A program made the position numbers and the translations under genes. A stretch of DNA of 64,000 bases from an uncultured Planococcus sp. (GTDB taxonomy: Bacteria > Bacillota > Bacilli > Bacillales_A > Planococcaceae): positions 350,899-414,898 of the forward strand of contig CANLRI010000002.1 in assembly GCA_947493585.1 (NCBI GenBank), given 5' to 3'. This document shows, piece after piece, positions 24,135 through 33,390 of this stretch (position 1 is its first letter; every line of letters begins with the position of its first letter). Under the pieces are notes generated by a model. It did no database searches and was not told where the DNA came from. It saw only the letters and a list, made by a program, of their open reading frames with translations.

Positions 24135-24719
24135 TTAAGGCAAGTATTTCTTGATGATGGGCTGCATCCGGAAGCCGAACAGGCCGGCAAAGACAGCGAG
24201 CAGCACGTCTTTTGGAAGAGGCACCGCCATCCAAGCCCAAGCCATCCCGTAAGTAAAGCCTTCCGGCGCGGCAAACCATAGTTTATAAGCGGCATACATC
24301 CAGTTGGTGCCGAACACGTAATTGATCGCTGTCGCTACAAGAGCTGCGAAGATAAACCCTTTTTTTGAAGGCATTTTTTCTGCAATCCAACCTGCTGCAA
24401 AAGCGGTAAAGATATAAGATAGGATAAAGCCGAATGTCGGCGAGATCAATGTGTCCATACCACCTGCAAACTTGGCGAAGACCGGGACGCCGGCAAGGCC
24501 GATTGCGGCATAGACGATCATCGCAGCAGCGCCGAGACGCTTGCCAAGCAGAATGCCGGCAAGAACTGCGAAGAAGGTCTGCAAGGTGATCGGCACGCCC
24601 CCGACGATCAGGAAAGAGGAAATATTGGCGCCGATCGCCATGAGCGCTGCGAACATGGCGATGTGAACGAGTGTTAAGGTACGCGAATGATTGCTGGATC
24701 TGGTTATTGAAGTTGTCAT
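24135..24719 (-). CDS. bioY: Biotin transporter BioY (ECF S component)
   Basis: A 194-residue membrane protein with about 6 segments, the biotin-binding subunit of an energy-coupling-factor importer. The family signature region is LGKRLGAAAMIVYAAIGLAG (about 58-77), followed by VPVFAKFAGGMDTLISPTFG, with the conserved Asp expected near the biotin site. The ECF ATPases and T component are elsewhere. A clear BirA-type operator lies 54 bp upstream, so expression should fall when biotin is plentiful. Confidence 0.92.
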   Translation of the reverse strand: MTTSITRSSNHSRTLTLVHIAMFAALMAIGANISSFLIVGGVPITLQTFFAVLAGILLGKRLGAAAMIVYAAIGLAGVPVFAKFAGGMDTLISPTFGFILSYIFTAFAAGWIAEKMPSKKGFIFAALVATAINYVFGTNWMYAAYKLWFAAPEGFTYGMAWAWMAVPLPKDVLLAVFAGLFGFRMQPIIKKYLP

Positions 24720-24772
24720 GAAAATCCTCCACTTCGTATGTACTAAAACCGAGTATAAAGAATGAGTTATTT

Positions 24773-24805
24773 TAAGTCAACTTATTTTTATAAAAGGTTT
24801 ACTTA
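24773..24805 (-). promoter_or_regulatory. BirA operator of bioY
   Basis: An inverted repeat with half sites TAAGTCAACTTA and AGGTTTACTTA around an AT-rich centre, matching the Gram-positive BirA box layout (GTTAAC-type half sites). It sits 54-86 bp upstream of the bioY start, overlapping where the promoter should be. Confidence 0.7.
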
Positions 24806-24882
24806 AAAAGTTCTGTGTTTCTTTTCCAATTTTCCGTATGATAAAAAGAAATGAATGAATCTTCAGGAAAGCAGGCGAGACT

Positions 24883-26493
24883 ATGACGGAGTGGTGGAAA
24901 AAAGCAGTGGTGTATCAAATTTATCCGAGAAGTTTCATGGATTCTGATGGCGACGGGATTGGCGACATCCAAGGGATCATCCGCAAGCTGGATTATCTGG
25001 CGGAGCTCGGCGTGGATGTGTTATGGCTCTCCCCTGTCTACGATTCCCCGAACGATGACAATGGCTACGACATCCGCGATTACCAAAAAATCATGCAGGA
25101 GTTCGGGACGATGGACGATTTCGACCGGATGCTTGACGGAATTCACGAACGCGGGATGCGCCTTGTCATGGATTTGGTGGTCAATCATACTTCTGACGAA
25201 CACCATTGGTTCACGGAACGGCCTGAATATTACATCTGGAAAAACCAGCCGAACAATTGGCGCTCTTTTTTCAGCGGATCGGCGTGGCAATTCGATGAAA
25301 AGAGACAGCAATACTATCTGCACCTGTTTTCCAAGAAACAGCCGGACTTGAATTGGGAAAATGAAGAACTGCGAAATGAAGTGTATAAGATGATGCGCTG
25401 GTGGCTGGATAAAGGCGTTGACGGCTTCCGCATGGACGTCATCAATATGATTTCCAAAGATCAGGATTTCCCGGATGGCATCGATGGCGATGGCACACCA
25501 CACTTCTTCAACGGGCCGCGCGTCCATGAGTTTTTACAGGAAATGAACAAAAAAGTGCTGTCCGATTACGATATCGTCACAGTCGGCGAGATGCCAGGCG
25601 CTGCGACGGAAGACGCCAAACTGTATACGGGCCCAGGGCGCAATGAACTGAATATGATATTCACGTTCGAACATATGAACCTGGACCAGGGACCGAGCGG
25701 AAAATGGGAGCTCCAGCCGCTGCGCCTCACGGATTTGAAAGAAAACCTGGAAAAATGGCAAGTGGAGCTTTACGGAAAAGGTTGGAACAGCTTGTATTGG
25801 AACAATCACGACCAGCCGCGCATCGTCTCACGTTTCGGGAATGATGGGAAATATCGCAAGCAATCGGCCCAAATGCTCGCTACTTGCCTTCATTTTCTGC
25901 AAGGGACTCCGTATATTTACCAAGGAGAAGAACTGGGCATGACCAATGTAGCGTTTTCATCGATCGATGATTATCGGGATATCGAGACCTTGAATATGTA
26001 TGAGGAACAGCAGGCGCAAGGTGTTTCACACGAAGAGCTCATGAAGTCGATTCACGCAAAAGGCCGTGACAATGCCAGAACGCCGATGCAATGGGACGCT
26101 TCTTTGAACGCTGGCTTCACAAAAGGCGATCCATGGATTTCAGTCAATCCGAATTACCTGGAAATCAATGCGGAAAAACGTCATGAAAAAGATTCGGTGT
26201 TCAGTTATTACCAAAAATTGATCGCGTTCAGAAAAGAACTGGAAGTCGTTACGGAAGGAGACTTCAAACTTTTACACCGTGAAGACGAAGAGATTTTTGC
26301 TTATACACGCAATACGGCAGCCGAGCAATTGACGGTTTACTGCAATTTTTCTGAAACGCCGCGTGAACTGCCAATGCCAAAGGGCCAAGTGTTGATCGGG
26401 AATTACACGCCGCAGGAAAATCAGGATGTAGTGTTGCTCGAGCCATATGAAGCTGTATGCTTTTATGATGGCACCAGAAAAATGGAAGAATGA
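24883..26493 (+). CDS. malL: Oligo-1,6-glucosidase type GH13 enzyme
   Basis: A 536-residue cytosolic alpha-glucosidase of GH13 subfamily 31. The nucleophile Asp is in DGFRMDVIN (about 194-202), the acid/base Glu in VGEMPG (about 237-242) and the third acid in NNHDQPR (about 307-313). The Val directly after the nucleophile is the residue associated with cleavage of alpha-1,6 bonds. The two other glucosidases in the window have Ala there. It is followed by the ROK kinase 21 bp downstream and probably forms an operon with it. It lacks a signal peptide, so it acts on imported oligosaccharides. Confidence 0.88.
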   Translation: MTEWWKKAVVYQIYPRSFMDSDGDGIGDIQGIIRKLDYLAELGVDVLWLSPVYDSPNDDNGYDIRDYQKIMQEFGTMDDFDRMLDGIHERGMRLVMDLVVNHTSDEHHWFTERPEYYIWKNQPNNWRSFFSGSAWQFDEKRQQYYLHLFSKKQPDLNWENEELRNEVYKMMRWWLDKGVDGFRMDVINMISKDQDFPDGIDGDGTPHFFNGPRVHEFLQEMNKKVLSDYDIVTVGEMPGAATEDAKLYTGPGRNELNMIFTFEHMNLDQGPSGKWELQPLRLTDLKENLEKWQVELYGKGWNSLYWNNHDQPRIVSRFGNDGKYRKQSAQMLATCLHFLQGTPYIYQGEELGMTNVAFSSIDDYRDIETLNMYEEQQAQGVSHEELMKSIHAKGRDNARTPMQWDASLNAGFTKGDPWISVNPNYLEINAEKRHEKDSVFSYYQKLIAFRKELEVVTEGDFKLLHREDEEIFAYTRNTAAEQLTVYCNFSETPRELPMPKGQVLIGNYTPQENQDVVLLEPYEAVCFYDGTRKMEE

Positions 26494-26514
26494 GTTTAAG
26501 GAAGGATGGAGAGA

Positions 26515-27387
26515 ATGAGTAAAGTAATCGGGGTAGACATTGGGGGAACGAAAATCCGCATGGGGGTCATCGATGCAGAAGGGCGGATACTCGCAGAGCG
26601 GCAATTGAAGACGGAGTTTCCGCTGTATCCGCATTTGGAGCGTCAAGTGCTGTTGTTTTTAGAGGAGCATCCTGACGTGTCGGCAATCGGCATCGGAACG
26701 CACGGGTTTGTCGACCCGAAAGAAGGGCGCATCGTTTTTGCGGGCGACATGCTGCCAGGATGGACTGGGACAGAGGTCAAAGCGCCACTCGAACAAGCGT
26801 CAGGGCGACACGTGGAAGTGGAGAACGATGCCAATTGCGCGGCGCTCGCTGAAGCGAAATTTGGCGCAGCACGGGGGCTTGGACGCGTTGTATGCATTAC
26901 GCTCGGCACGGGGCTTGGCGGCGGCATCATCTGGGATGGCAAGTTGTTGAGCGGCGGATCGCACGGCGGTGCTGCAGAACTGGGCCATATGATTTTGTAT
27001 CCAAACGGCGCACGCTGCGCTTGCGGCCGACTCGGCTGCGCGGAGCAATACCTGTCGGGGACAGCGCTCGTTCGCCGCATCAAGGAAGCGGGACTAACGA
27101 TGACGCCGCCGGAATTATTCGAACTGGCCGACACAGATGCCCAGGCCAAAAAGCTGGTCGCTGAATTTACTGAAGACTTGGCGATCTACATTAGCAGCTT
27201 GCAAGCCATATTCGATATGGACATGCTTATCATTGGAGGCGGTGTGTCGGAATCGGCTTCTGCCTGGATCGATGAACTAAAGCGCCAATTAGCGGAAGTG
27301 CTGTTAAATCCACTGCCGGTGGAAGTAGCACAATTCGAAAACGATGCCGGCATGCTTGGGGCAGCGCTTCTCGTTTTGGATAAATAA
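26515..27387 (+). CDS. ROK family sugar kinase (probable glucokinase)
   Basis: A 290-residue sugar kinase. The N-terminal phosphate motif is GVDIGGTKIRMG (about 5-16) and the catalytic Asp is in ENDANCAALAE (about 103-113). The zinc site is GHMILYPNGARCACGRLGC, with one His and three Cys, followed by the ROK box E(Q)YLSG. The start at 26515 is chosen over 26506, which abuts the AAGGAAGG site. It would phosphorylate the glucose released by the glucosidase gene directly upstream. Fructose or mannose specificity is not excluded. Confidence 0.85.
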   Translation: MSKVIGVDIGGTKIRMGVIDAEGRILAERQLKTEFPLYPHLERQVLLFLEEHPDVSAIGIGTHGFVDPKEGRIVFAGDMLPGWTGTEVKAPLEQASGRHVEVENDANCAALAEAKFGAARGLGRVVCITLGTGLGGGIIWDGKLLSGGSHGGAAELGHMILYPNGARCACGRLGCAEQYLSGTALVRRIKEAGLTMTPPELFELADTDAQAKKLVAEFTEDLAIYISSLQAIFDMDMLIIGGGVSESASAWIDELKRQLAEVLLNPLPVEVAQFENDAGMLGAALLVLDK

Positions 27388-27403
27388 AGACAATTGTGCA
27401 TTG

Positions 27404-27458
27404 GCCCTGCATCCTGTGCCTTACCCGAGTAAAAGGGTGGCAAGGGGATGCGGGGCTT
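27404..27458 (+). terminator. Terminator after the ROK kinase
   Basis: Stem GCCCTGCATCC/GGATGCGGGGC with a 32-base loop and TTTATTTATT, separating the kinase from the maltose operon. Confidence 0.65.
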
Positions 27459-27515
27459 TATTTATTGAGTATTTACATACGCTTTATAAAAAAATTTAAA
27501 TATTTTAAAAATAGA

Positions 27516-27544
27516 TTGTGCAAACGTTTTCATTGTGGTAATCT
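27516..27544 (+). promoter_or_regulatory. Maltose operon promoter with an overlapping cre-like operator
   Basis: TTGTGC (27516-27521), a 17-base spacer and TAATCT (27539-27544). The operator TGCAAACGTTTTCA (27519-27532) lies across the -35 and spacer; it fits the cre consensus and the LacI-family operator pattern. Confidence 0.65.
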
Positions 27545-27560
27545 ATATTTAATTAATTGT

Positions 27561-27574
27561 TGGAAACGCTTACT
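27561..27574 (+). promoter_or_regulatory. Second cre/LacI-type operator
   Basis: TGGAAACGCTTACT fits TGNAANCGNWNNCW exactly. It lies about 17 bp after the -10 element, a position for road-block repression by CcpA or by the LacI regulator encoded in this operon. Confidence 0.7.
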
Positions 27575-27600
27575 AAAGAGTTTCCGATTTTTTTCGCCAT

Positions 27601-27622
27601 ATTGTGCAATTGTTTGCACAAT
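27601..27622. promoter_or_regulatory. Perfect inverted repeat in the maltose operon leader
   Basis: ATTGTGCAA and TTGCACAAT, 9-bp arms around TTGT, 21 bp before the binding-protein start. Its half site shares TTGTGCAA with the -35 operator, so it may be a MalR-like site or an RNA hairpin near the ribosome site. Confidence 0.5.
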
Positions 27623-27642
27623 CATACAAAGGGGGAGTTCAA

Positions 27643-28947
27643 GTGAAGGAATTAAAGTTCAGCAAGGGGTTATTGGCATCTGTTTTACTGTCAGCAGGGG
27701 CACTTGCAGCATGCAGTTCGGGGGATGAAGGCTCAACGGCAGAAGGCAGCGGCGAGCAAGTAACAGTCGATATTTTCCAATTTAAAGTGGAGTTCAAAGA
27801 CCAGTTTGAAGATGTTGTCGCGCAATACGAAGAAGAAAATCCTGACGTCAACATCGAAATCACGACAGTCGGCGGCGGAGAAGATTACGGCGCTGCGCTT
27901 CGTTCACGTTTTGCTTCTGGCAATGAGCCGGCGATCTTCAACATCGGCGGACCACAGGACATAGCGGACTGGAAAGATAACCTGACGGACTTGTCCGATA
28001 CAGGCGCAGCGGATGCGGCGCTTGAAGGCACGCTAGACGGTGTGACAGTCGAATCGGAAGTGCTCGGCTTGCCGTATAATCAGGAAGGCTACGGATTCAT
28101 CTATAACACGCGCTTGTTTGAGGAAGCGGGCATTGATGCCGCCGCCATTACGGATTATGCAAGCTTGGAAGAAGCAGTGAAGACGCTTGATTCGAAAAAA
28201 GATGAGCTTGGCCTTGAATCGGTCTTTGCATTGCCAGGAAAAGAAACGTGGGTAACAGGACTTCATTTGTCGAACACATTCCTCGCGCCTGAATTCGATA
28301 ATAATGTTTTGACGGCATACGACGCGGATGCAGTGGAATTTAAATACGGCGAAGGCTTCAAGAAAATCCTTGATTTGCAAAACGAATATTCGAAGCAGCC
28401 GACCGTGAGTCTCGATTATTCACAACAAGTGGAAGAATTGTTCTCGCTTGAGCGCGTGGCGATCATCCAGCAAGGAAACTGGGTGTACGGCTCGATTGCA
28501 GGAATCGACCAGGAACTCGCGGATTCAGGCGTTGGCATGATGCCGATTCCGGTTGAAGGCTTGGAAGAGGGAGGTTTGCCGGTCGGCGTGCCAATGTACT
28601 GGGGCGTCAACTCGAACCAAGATGAAGAAGTCGTAGCGGCATCAAAAGATTTCCTTGATTGGCTCTACACGTCCGACACAGGGAAAACAGCCGTTTTGGA
28701 AGACTTTAAATTCATCCCGGCATACGAAGGCTATGACACATCCAAAATTACCGATCCGATGTCTAAAGCGATTTACGATGCTTCAGAAGCCGGCGAAACA
28801 ATCGGATGGGTCTTCATGGGCTATCCGACTGGATGGGGAGAAGATGAACTCGGCGCTGGCATCCAAAAATATTTGAGCGATGAAGCAAGCTGGGACGAAG
28901 TGGTCGATTCAGCGAAAGCGGCATGGGAAACGAGCCGTGGAGAGTAA
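27643..28947 (+). CDS. Maltose/maltodextrin-type binding lipoprotein
   Basis: A 434-residue ABC sugar-binding protein (family 1, MalE-like). The start is the GTG at 27643 after GGGGGAG. The signal peptide ends in the lipobox ALAAC, followed by an acidic Ser/Gly/Glu linker. Typical elements include DIFQFKVEFKDQFEDVVAQY, SGNEPAIFNIGGPQDI and QGNWVYGSI. It is the first gene of the importer operon; the intercistronic hairpin at 28958-28989 suits its higher required dose. The substrate is inferred from the flanking alpha-glucosidases. Confidence 0.87.
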   Translation: MKELKFSKGLLASVLLSAGALAACSSGDEGSTAEGSGEQVTVDIFQFKVEFKDQFEDVVAQYEEENPDVNIEITTVGGGEDYGAALRSRFASGNEPAIFNIGGPQDIADWKDNLTDLSDTGAADAALEGTLDGVTVESEVLGLPYNQEGYGFIYNTRLFEEAGIDAAAITDYASLEEAVKTLDSKKDELGLESVFALPGKETWVTGLHLSNTFLAPEFDNNVLTAYDADAVEFKYGEGFKKILDLQNEYSKQPTVSLDYSQQVEELFSLERVAIIQQGNWVYGSIAGIDQELADSGVGMMPIPVEGLEEGGLPVGVPMYWGVNSNQDEEVVAASKDFLDWLYTSDTGKTAVLEDFKFIPAYEGYDTSKITDPMSKAIYDASEAGETIGWVFMGYPTGWGEDELGAGIQKYLSDEASWDEVVDSAKAAWETSRGE

Positions 28948-28957
28948 TTTGTCCATC

Positions 28958-28989
28958 AAACCAAAGCAGCCATTGTGCTGCTTTGGTTT
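28958..28989 (+). terminator. Intercistronic hairpin in the maltose operon
   Basis: A 13-bp stem AAACCAAAGCAGC/GCTGCTTTGGTTT with only a short T-rich tail. It probably ends part of the transcripts or protects the binding-protein mRNA, giving more binding protein than permease. Confidence 0.65.
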
Positions 28990-29023
28990 GTTTCAGGGCT
29001 TAACTAGAAAGAGAGGCTAAACT

Positions 29024-29884
29024 ATGCGTACAAAGGATCTTTCCTATTGGTTATTTTTAGCGCCTGTATTATTGGCGCTCGGGCTTGTCGTTGTCGTGCC
29101 GATGGTGCTTGGTTTATTCTATTCATTTACAGCGTGGAACGGCATCCAAACTGGCGAATTTGTGGGTTTCCAGAACTACATAAACTTATTTACAGATGAG
29201 CGTTTCCTCGATTCGCTTTGGTTCACGACGAAATTCTCGGTCGTATCCGTCATTTTGATCAATTTCATCGGGCTATCGCTCGCATTGATCGTCACGTCTA
29301 AAATCAAGACAAGCAGCTTGCTGCGCACGACTTTCTTCATGCCGAACTTGATCGGCGGTTTGATCCTCGGGTTTATCTGGCAGTTCATTTTCCTGAAAGT
29401 GTTTGCCAGTGTCGGCGAAGCGGTCGGCATGGAAAGCTTGCAGGCTTGGCTGTCGACAACAGAGACCGGGTTTTGGGGCTTGGTCATATTGATGAGCTGG
29501 CAGATGGCTGGGTACATCATGGTCATCTATATCGCATATTTGGAAGGCTTGCCAAAAGAATTGATTGAAGCGGCTGAAATCGACGGGGCCTCGACTCCAC
29601 AGCGCTTCCGCTACATCATCTTCCCACTTGTTGCGCCGGCTTTCACGGTCAGCATGTTCTTGACTTTATCGAACACCTTTAAGCTATACGACCAGAACTT
29701 ATCGCTGACAGCGGGCGGGCCATACAATTCGACGGAAATGGTCGCCATGGAGATTTTCAAAACAGCCTTCGTGCAAAATGCGTTCGCTTACGCGCAGGCA
29801 AAAGCGATCATTTTCTTCCTGATTGTCGCGGTCATTTCACTTGTCCAAGTGTATATCAATAAACGCCGGGAGGTCGAAATGTAA
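29024..29884 (+). CDS. Sugar ABC permease (MalF/MalC-like)
   Basis: A 286-residue inner-membrane permease with about 6 segments. The EAA motif EAAEIDGASTPQRFRYIIFP (about 184-203) docks the ATPase. The ATG follows AGAAAGAGAGG. It overlaps the next permease by one base (TAATG), so the two subunits are translated together. Confidence 0.9.
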   Translation: MRTKDLSYWLFLAPVLLALGLVVVVPMVLGLFYSFTAWNGIQTGEFVGFQNYINLFTDERFLDSLWFTTKFSVVSVILINFIGLSLALIVTSKIKTSSLLRTTFFMPNLIGGLILGFIWQFIFLKVFASVGEAVGMESLQAWLSTTETGFWGLVILMSWQMAGYIMVIYIAYLEGLPKELIEAAEIDGASTPQRFRYIIFPLVAPAFTVSMFLTLSNTFKLYDQNLSLTAGGPYNSTEMVAMEIFKTAFVQNAFAYAQAKAIIFFLIVAVISLVQVYINKRREVEM

Positions 29885-30699
29885 TGCGTAACCGCTGGAA
29901 TATAAAAGTTGAAGTGCTTGGCATCGCCCTGGCGATTTTATGGCTTTTGCCTTTCTATTTAATGTTCGTCAATTCCTTCAAATCGAAAAAGGAGATTTTC
30001 CTCGATACGACGAGCCCGCCGGAATCCTGGAGCTTTGATAATTACATTACCGCCTTCCAGGAACTCGATTTTCTCAGGACTTTGTTTAATTCCTTATTGA
30101 TCACAGTCATCAGCGTCGTCTTGATCGTTTTGTTCTCGGCGATGGCTGCTTATGCCTTGTCGCGAGCGAAAAGTAAGATGTCCACATTCCTGTTTTTCCT
30201 GTTCGTCTCGGCGATGCTCATCCCGTTTCAATCAGTCATGATCCCGCTCGTCACAGTGTTCGGCCAGTTTGATATGCTGAACCGGGGCGGATTGATATTT
30301 ATGTATATCGGTTTCGGTGCGAGCCTGTCGATTTTCCTGTATCATGGTGCTTTGAATAATGTCCCGAAGTCGCTCGACGAAGCGGCTAAAATTGATGGGG
30401 CGAACCGCTGGCAAGTGTTTTGGCATATCATCTTCCCGATCCTCAAGCCGATCACCGTCACGGTCGCCATACTCAATATTATCTGGATCTGGAACGATTA
30501 TCTCCTGCCGTCGCTTGTTATCAATACGACCGGCAGTGAAACGATCCCGCTGAAGATGTTCTTCTTCTTCGGCGAATATACGAAACAATGGCATTTGGCG
30601 CTTGCGGGATTAACGCTAGCGATTATTCCTGTCATCATTTTCTATTTCTTTGCGCAGCGCTCGATCATCAAAGGTGTCTCGGATGGCGCTGTAAAATAA
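29884..30699 (+). CDS. Sugar ABC permease (MalG/MalD-like)
   Basis: A 271-residue permease, the second membrane subunit, with about 6 segments and the EAA motif EAAKIDGANRWQVFWHIIFP (about 164-183). No ABC ATPase gene follows, so the complex must borrow a shared ATPase such as MsmX, as is known for Bacillus carbohydrate importers (inference). Confidence 0.9.
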   Translation: MRNRWNIKVEVLGIALAILWLLPFYLMFVNSFKSKKEIFLDTTSPPESWSFDNYITAFQELDFLRTLFNSLLITVISVVLIVLFSAMAAYALSRAKSKMSTFLFFLFVSAMLIPFQSVMIPLVTVFGQFDMLNRGGLIFMYIGFGASLSIFLYHGALNNVPKSLDEAAKIDGANRWQVFWHIIFPILKPITVTVAILNIIWIWNDYLLPSLVINTTGSETIPLKMFFFFGEYTKQWHLALAGLTLAIIPVIIFYFFAQRSIIKGVSDGAVK

Positions 30700-30712
30700 G
30701 GGGGCAATCGCA

Positions 30713-31732
30713 ATGGCAATCACAATTAAAGATGTCGCGAAACTGGCGGAAGTTTCGCCGGCGACGGTTTCTAGGGTTATTGCGGATCATCCGAAGATCA
30801 CTCCGAAGACAAAGCGTAAAGTACGAAAAGCCATGGAAGAGCTCGGCTATTACCCGAACTTCCAAGCGCGCAATTTAGTGGCTCAAAAAAGCAAAGCAAT
30901 CGGCGTCATCATGGAAAACTCCACGACGCTTGCTTTTCAGAATCCGTTTTTTCCGGAAGTCTTGCGCGGCATTTCCGTCAGCGCCCATCATAGCCAGTAC
31001 GGCCTGTACCTGTCGACAAGCGCGACTGAGCAGGAAATCTATGAGGAAGTGGTGGCGATGACACAAGGGAAACGCGTCGATGGCGTTATCTTGCTGTATT
31101 CGAAAATTGATGATAAAATCTTGGACTACCTACTGGCAAATGGCATTCCGTTTTCAGTAGTGGGCCGGCCCTACACGCGTCCTGACGCCATTTCCTATGT
31201 TGATAACGATAATGGCGCCATTGCGAAACAAGTGGTGGGCCATTTGATTTCACTCGGCCACCGGGATATTTCATTCGTCGGAGGAGCTTCCGATTTCATT
31301 GTGTCCGCGGACCGCTTGAGCGGCTACCGGCAAGCGTTGGATGAAGCGAAGATACCGTTCAACGAGAAGTATGTCGTCACACAGGAACAGATGGAAGGCC
31401 ATGAGCAGCAAGCCATCCGCAATTTGATGGAACAACAGAATCCACCGACTGCCATCGTCACGCACGATGACTTGGTTGCCTATGAAGTGATCAGTTATCT
31501 GGAGGATTTGAACATTACCGTACCGGCCGATGTGTCGATCGTTGGGTTCAACAACCATACTTTGTCGAGCCATTTGAAACCTCCGCTCAGTACGGTAGAC
31601 ATCTCGATTTTTGACCTTGGAATGGAAGCGGCAAATCTCGTCTTGGAAAAAATAAACGATGACAAGGCACCTGCCCGGAACATCATCGTTCCGACTACAT
31701 TGATCGAAAGAGGCTCTTGTCAAAGTCTTTGA
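30713..31732 (+). CDS. LacI-family regulator of the alpha-glucoside operon
   Basis: A 339-residue repressor. The HTH TIKDVAKLAEVSPATVSRVI (about 3-22) is followed by a hinge helix (ARNLVAQKSKAIG) and a periplasmic-binding-like domain. RLSGYRQALDEA and DDLVAYEVISYL are typical of sugar-responsive members such as MalR. It lies inside the operon it probably controls, 13 bp after the permease and 12 bp before a glucosidase. The operator-like sites at 27519-27532, 27561-27574 and 27601-27622 are its likely targets. Confidence 0.88.
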   Translation: MAITIKDVAKLAEVSPATVSRVIADHPKITPKTKRKVRKAMEELGYYPNFQARNLVAQKSKAIGVIMENSTTLAFQNPFFPEVLRGISVSAHHSQYGLYLSTSATEQEIYEEVVAMTQGKRVDGVILLYSKIDDKILDYLLANGIPFSVVGRPYTRPDAISYVDNDNGAIAKQVVGHLISLGHRDISFVGGASDFIVSADRLSGYRQALDEAKIPFNEKYVVTQEQMEGHEQQAIRNLMEQQNPPTAIVTHDDLVAYEVISYLEDLNITVPADVSIVGFNNHTLSSHLKPPLSTVDISIFDLGMEAANLVLEKINDDKAPARNIIVPTTLIERGSCQSL

Positions 31733-31744
31733 AAGGAAACGATT

Positions 31745-33361
31745 ATGAACAAAACATGGTGGAAAGAAGCAGTGGCGTATCAAGTGTATCCACGCAGCTT
31801 CAATGACTCAAATGGAGATGGCATCGGGGATATTAACGGTGTCACGGAAAAACTGGATTATTTGAAGGAACTCGGAATCGACGTCATCTGGATTTGCCCG
31901 ATGTATAAATCGCCGAATGACGATAATGGCTACGACATTAGCGATTACCAGGAAATTATGGATGAACTCGGGACAATGGCCGATTTCGACCGTTTGCTCG
32001 ACGAAGTGCATGCGCGCGGCATGAAATTGATTATCGACTTGGTCATCAACCATACAAGCGATGAACATCCATGGTTTGTGGAATCGCGCTCGTCGCTTGA
32101 TAACCCGAAACGCGATTGGTATGTTTGGCGCGATCGCCCGACCAATTGGGAGAGTATTTTTGGTGGCCCGGCGTGGGAGCTTGACGAGAAAACAGGCCAA
32201 TACTATTTGCACATTTTCTCGAAAAAGCAGCCGGATTTGAACTGGGAAAATCCGGAGGTTCGTCAAGAGCTTTATAAAATGGTCAATTGGTGGCTCGATA
32301 AAGGCATTGACGGTTTCCGCGTTGATGCCATCAGCCATATTAAGAAAGACTTCAGCGATTTGCCGATTGAAGAAGGCAAACCGTGGGTGCCGGCATGGGA
32401 GAAAATGATGAATGTCGACGGCATCCAGCTCTTGCTTGCCGAACTGCGCGACGAGACCTTTGCAAAATACGACATCATGACGGTTGGCGAAGCGAATGGC
32501 GTCTATGCGGAAGATATCGATGAGTGGATTAGCGAAGAAGAAGGCAAATTTGATATGGTGTTCCAATTCGAAGATTTGACGCTGTGGGACAACGATGTCA
32601 AACAAGGCATCAACGTCAATGACTTAAAAACCGTCTTGACACGTTGGCAAAAAGCGGTCGATGGCGTCGGCTGGAACGCGTTGTTTATCGAAAATCATGA
32701 CAAGCCGCGCGTCGTCTCGACTTGGGGCAATGACGGTGAATACTGGCGCGAAAGTGCGACAGCGCTCGCTTGCATGTATTTCTTCATGCAAGGGACGCCG
32801 TTCATTTATCAGGGCCAGGAAATCGGCATGACCAATGCGCCATTCGAGGAAATCCATCATTATGACGATGTCCATACGCATAATCTGTATTTCTATAACT
32901 TGGCGGAAGGCATGGAACACGATGCCATCATGACTTTGTTGAAATCGACAAGCCGCGACCATTCCCGCACGCCGATGCAATGGAATGGGAAGGAGAATGC
33001 CGGATTCACGACAGGCTCTCCGTGGCTGCAGATGAACCCGAATTTCGAATGGCTCAATGTCGAAAACCAGATGCAAGACCCGGCCTCCGTGTTGTCGTTT
33101 TATAAACAAATGATTTTCTTGCGCAAAAACATGGATGTATTGGTTTATGGCAGCTACGATTTGGCCGAGACCGATTGCGAGGATGTGTACGCTTATACCC
33201 GTACGCAAGGGGAAGAACAAGTGCTCATCCTCTCGAACCTAGGAAGCACGACATGCACTTGGCTGGAACCGGAAGGCGCAGAACTGTTGCTAGCCAATTA
33301 CCAAGAACGCGATTTGCATCAATTAAAACCGTATGAAGCTCGGGTATATAAGCTCGCTTAA
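31745..33361 (+). CDS. Alpha-glucosidase, GH13 subfamily 31 (alpha-1,4 type)
   Basis: A 538-residue cytosolic glucosidase. The nucleophile is in DGFRVDAIS (about 197-205), the acid/base Glu in VGEANG (about 248-253) and the third acid in ENHDKPR (about 318-324). The Ala directly after the nucleophile is associated with alpha-1,4 specificity, so maltose and maltodextrins are the expected substrates. It is the last gene of the importer operon, 12 bp after the repressor. It is much closer to the enzyme at 37163 than to that at 24883. Confidence 0.9.
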   Translation: MNKTWWKEAVAYQVYPRSFNDSNGDGIGDINGVTEKLDYLKELGIDVIWICPMYKSPNDDNGYDISDYQEIMDELGTMADFDRLLDEVHARGMKLIIDLVINHTSDEHPWFVESRSSLDNPKRDWYVWRDRPTNWESIFGGPAWELDEKTGQYYLHIFSKKQPDLNWENPEVRQELYKMVNWWLDKGIDGFRVDAISHIKKDFSDLPIEEGKPWVPAWEKMMNVDGIQLLLAELRDETFAKYDIMTVGEANGVYAEDIDEWISEEEGKFDMVFQFEDLTLWDNDVKQGINVNDLKTVLTRWQKAVDGVGWNALFIENHDKPRVVSTWGNDGEYWRESATALACMYFFMQGTPFIYQGQEIGMTNAPFEEIHHYDDVHTHNLYFYNLAEGMEHDAIMTLLKSTSRDHSRTPMQWNGKENAGFTTGSPWLQMNPNFEWLNVENQMQDPASVLSFYKQMIFLRKNMDVLVYGSYDLAETDCEDVYAYTRTQGEEQVLILSNLGSTTCTWLEPEGAELLLANYQERDLHQLKPYEARVYKLA

Positions 33362-33390
33362 CGGTTGTGCAGCAGGACATTTTTCCATTT

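Noticed and set aside
31808..32605. Long minus-strand open frame of 265 codons
   Set aside because: It lies opposite the GH13 glucosidase at 31745; similar shadows lie opposite the other two paralogues, as expected from shared coding bias.
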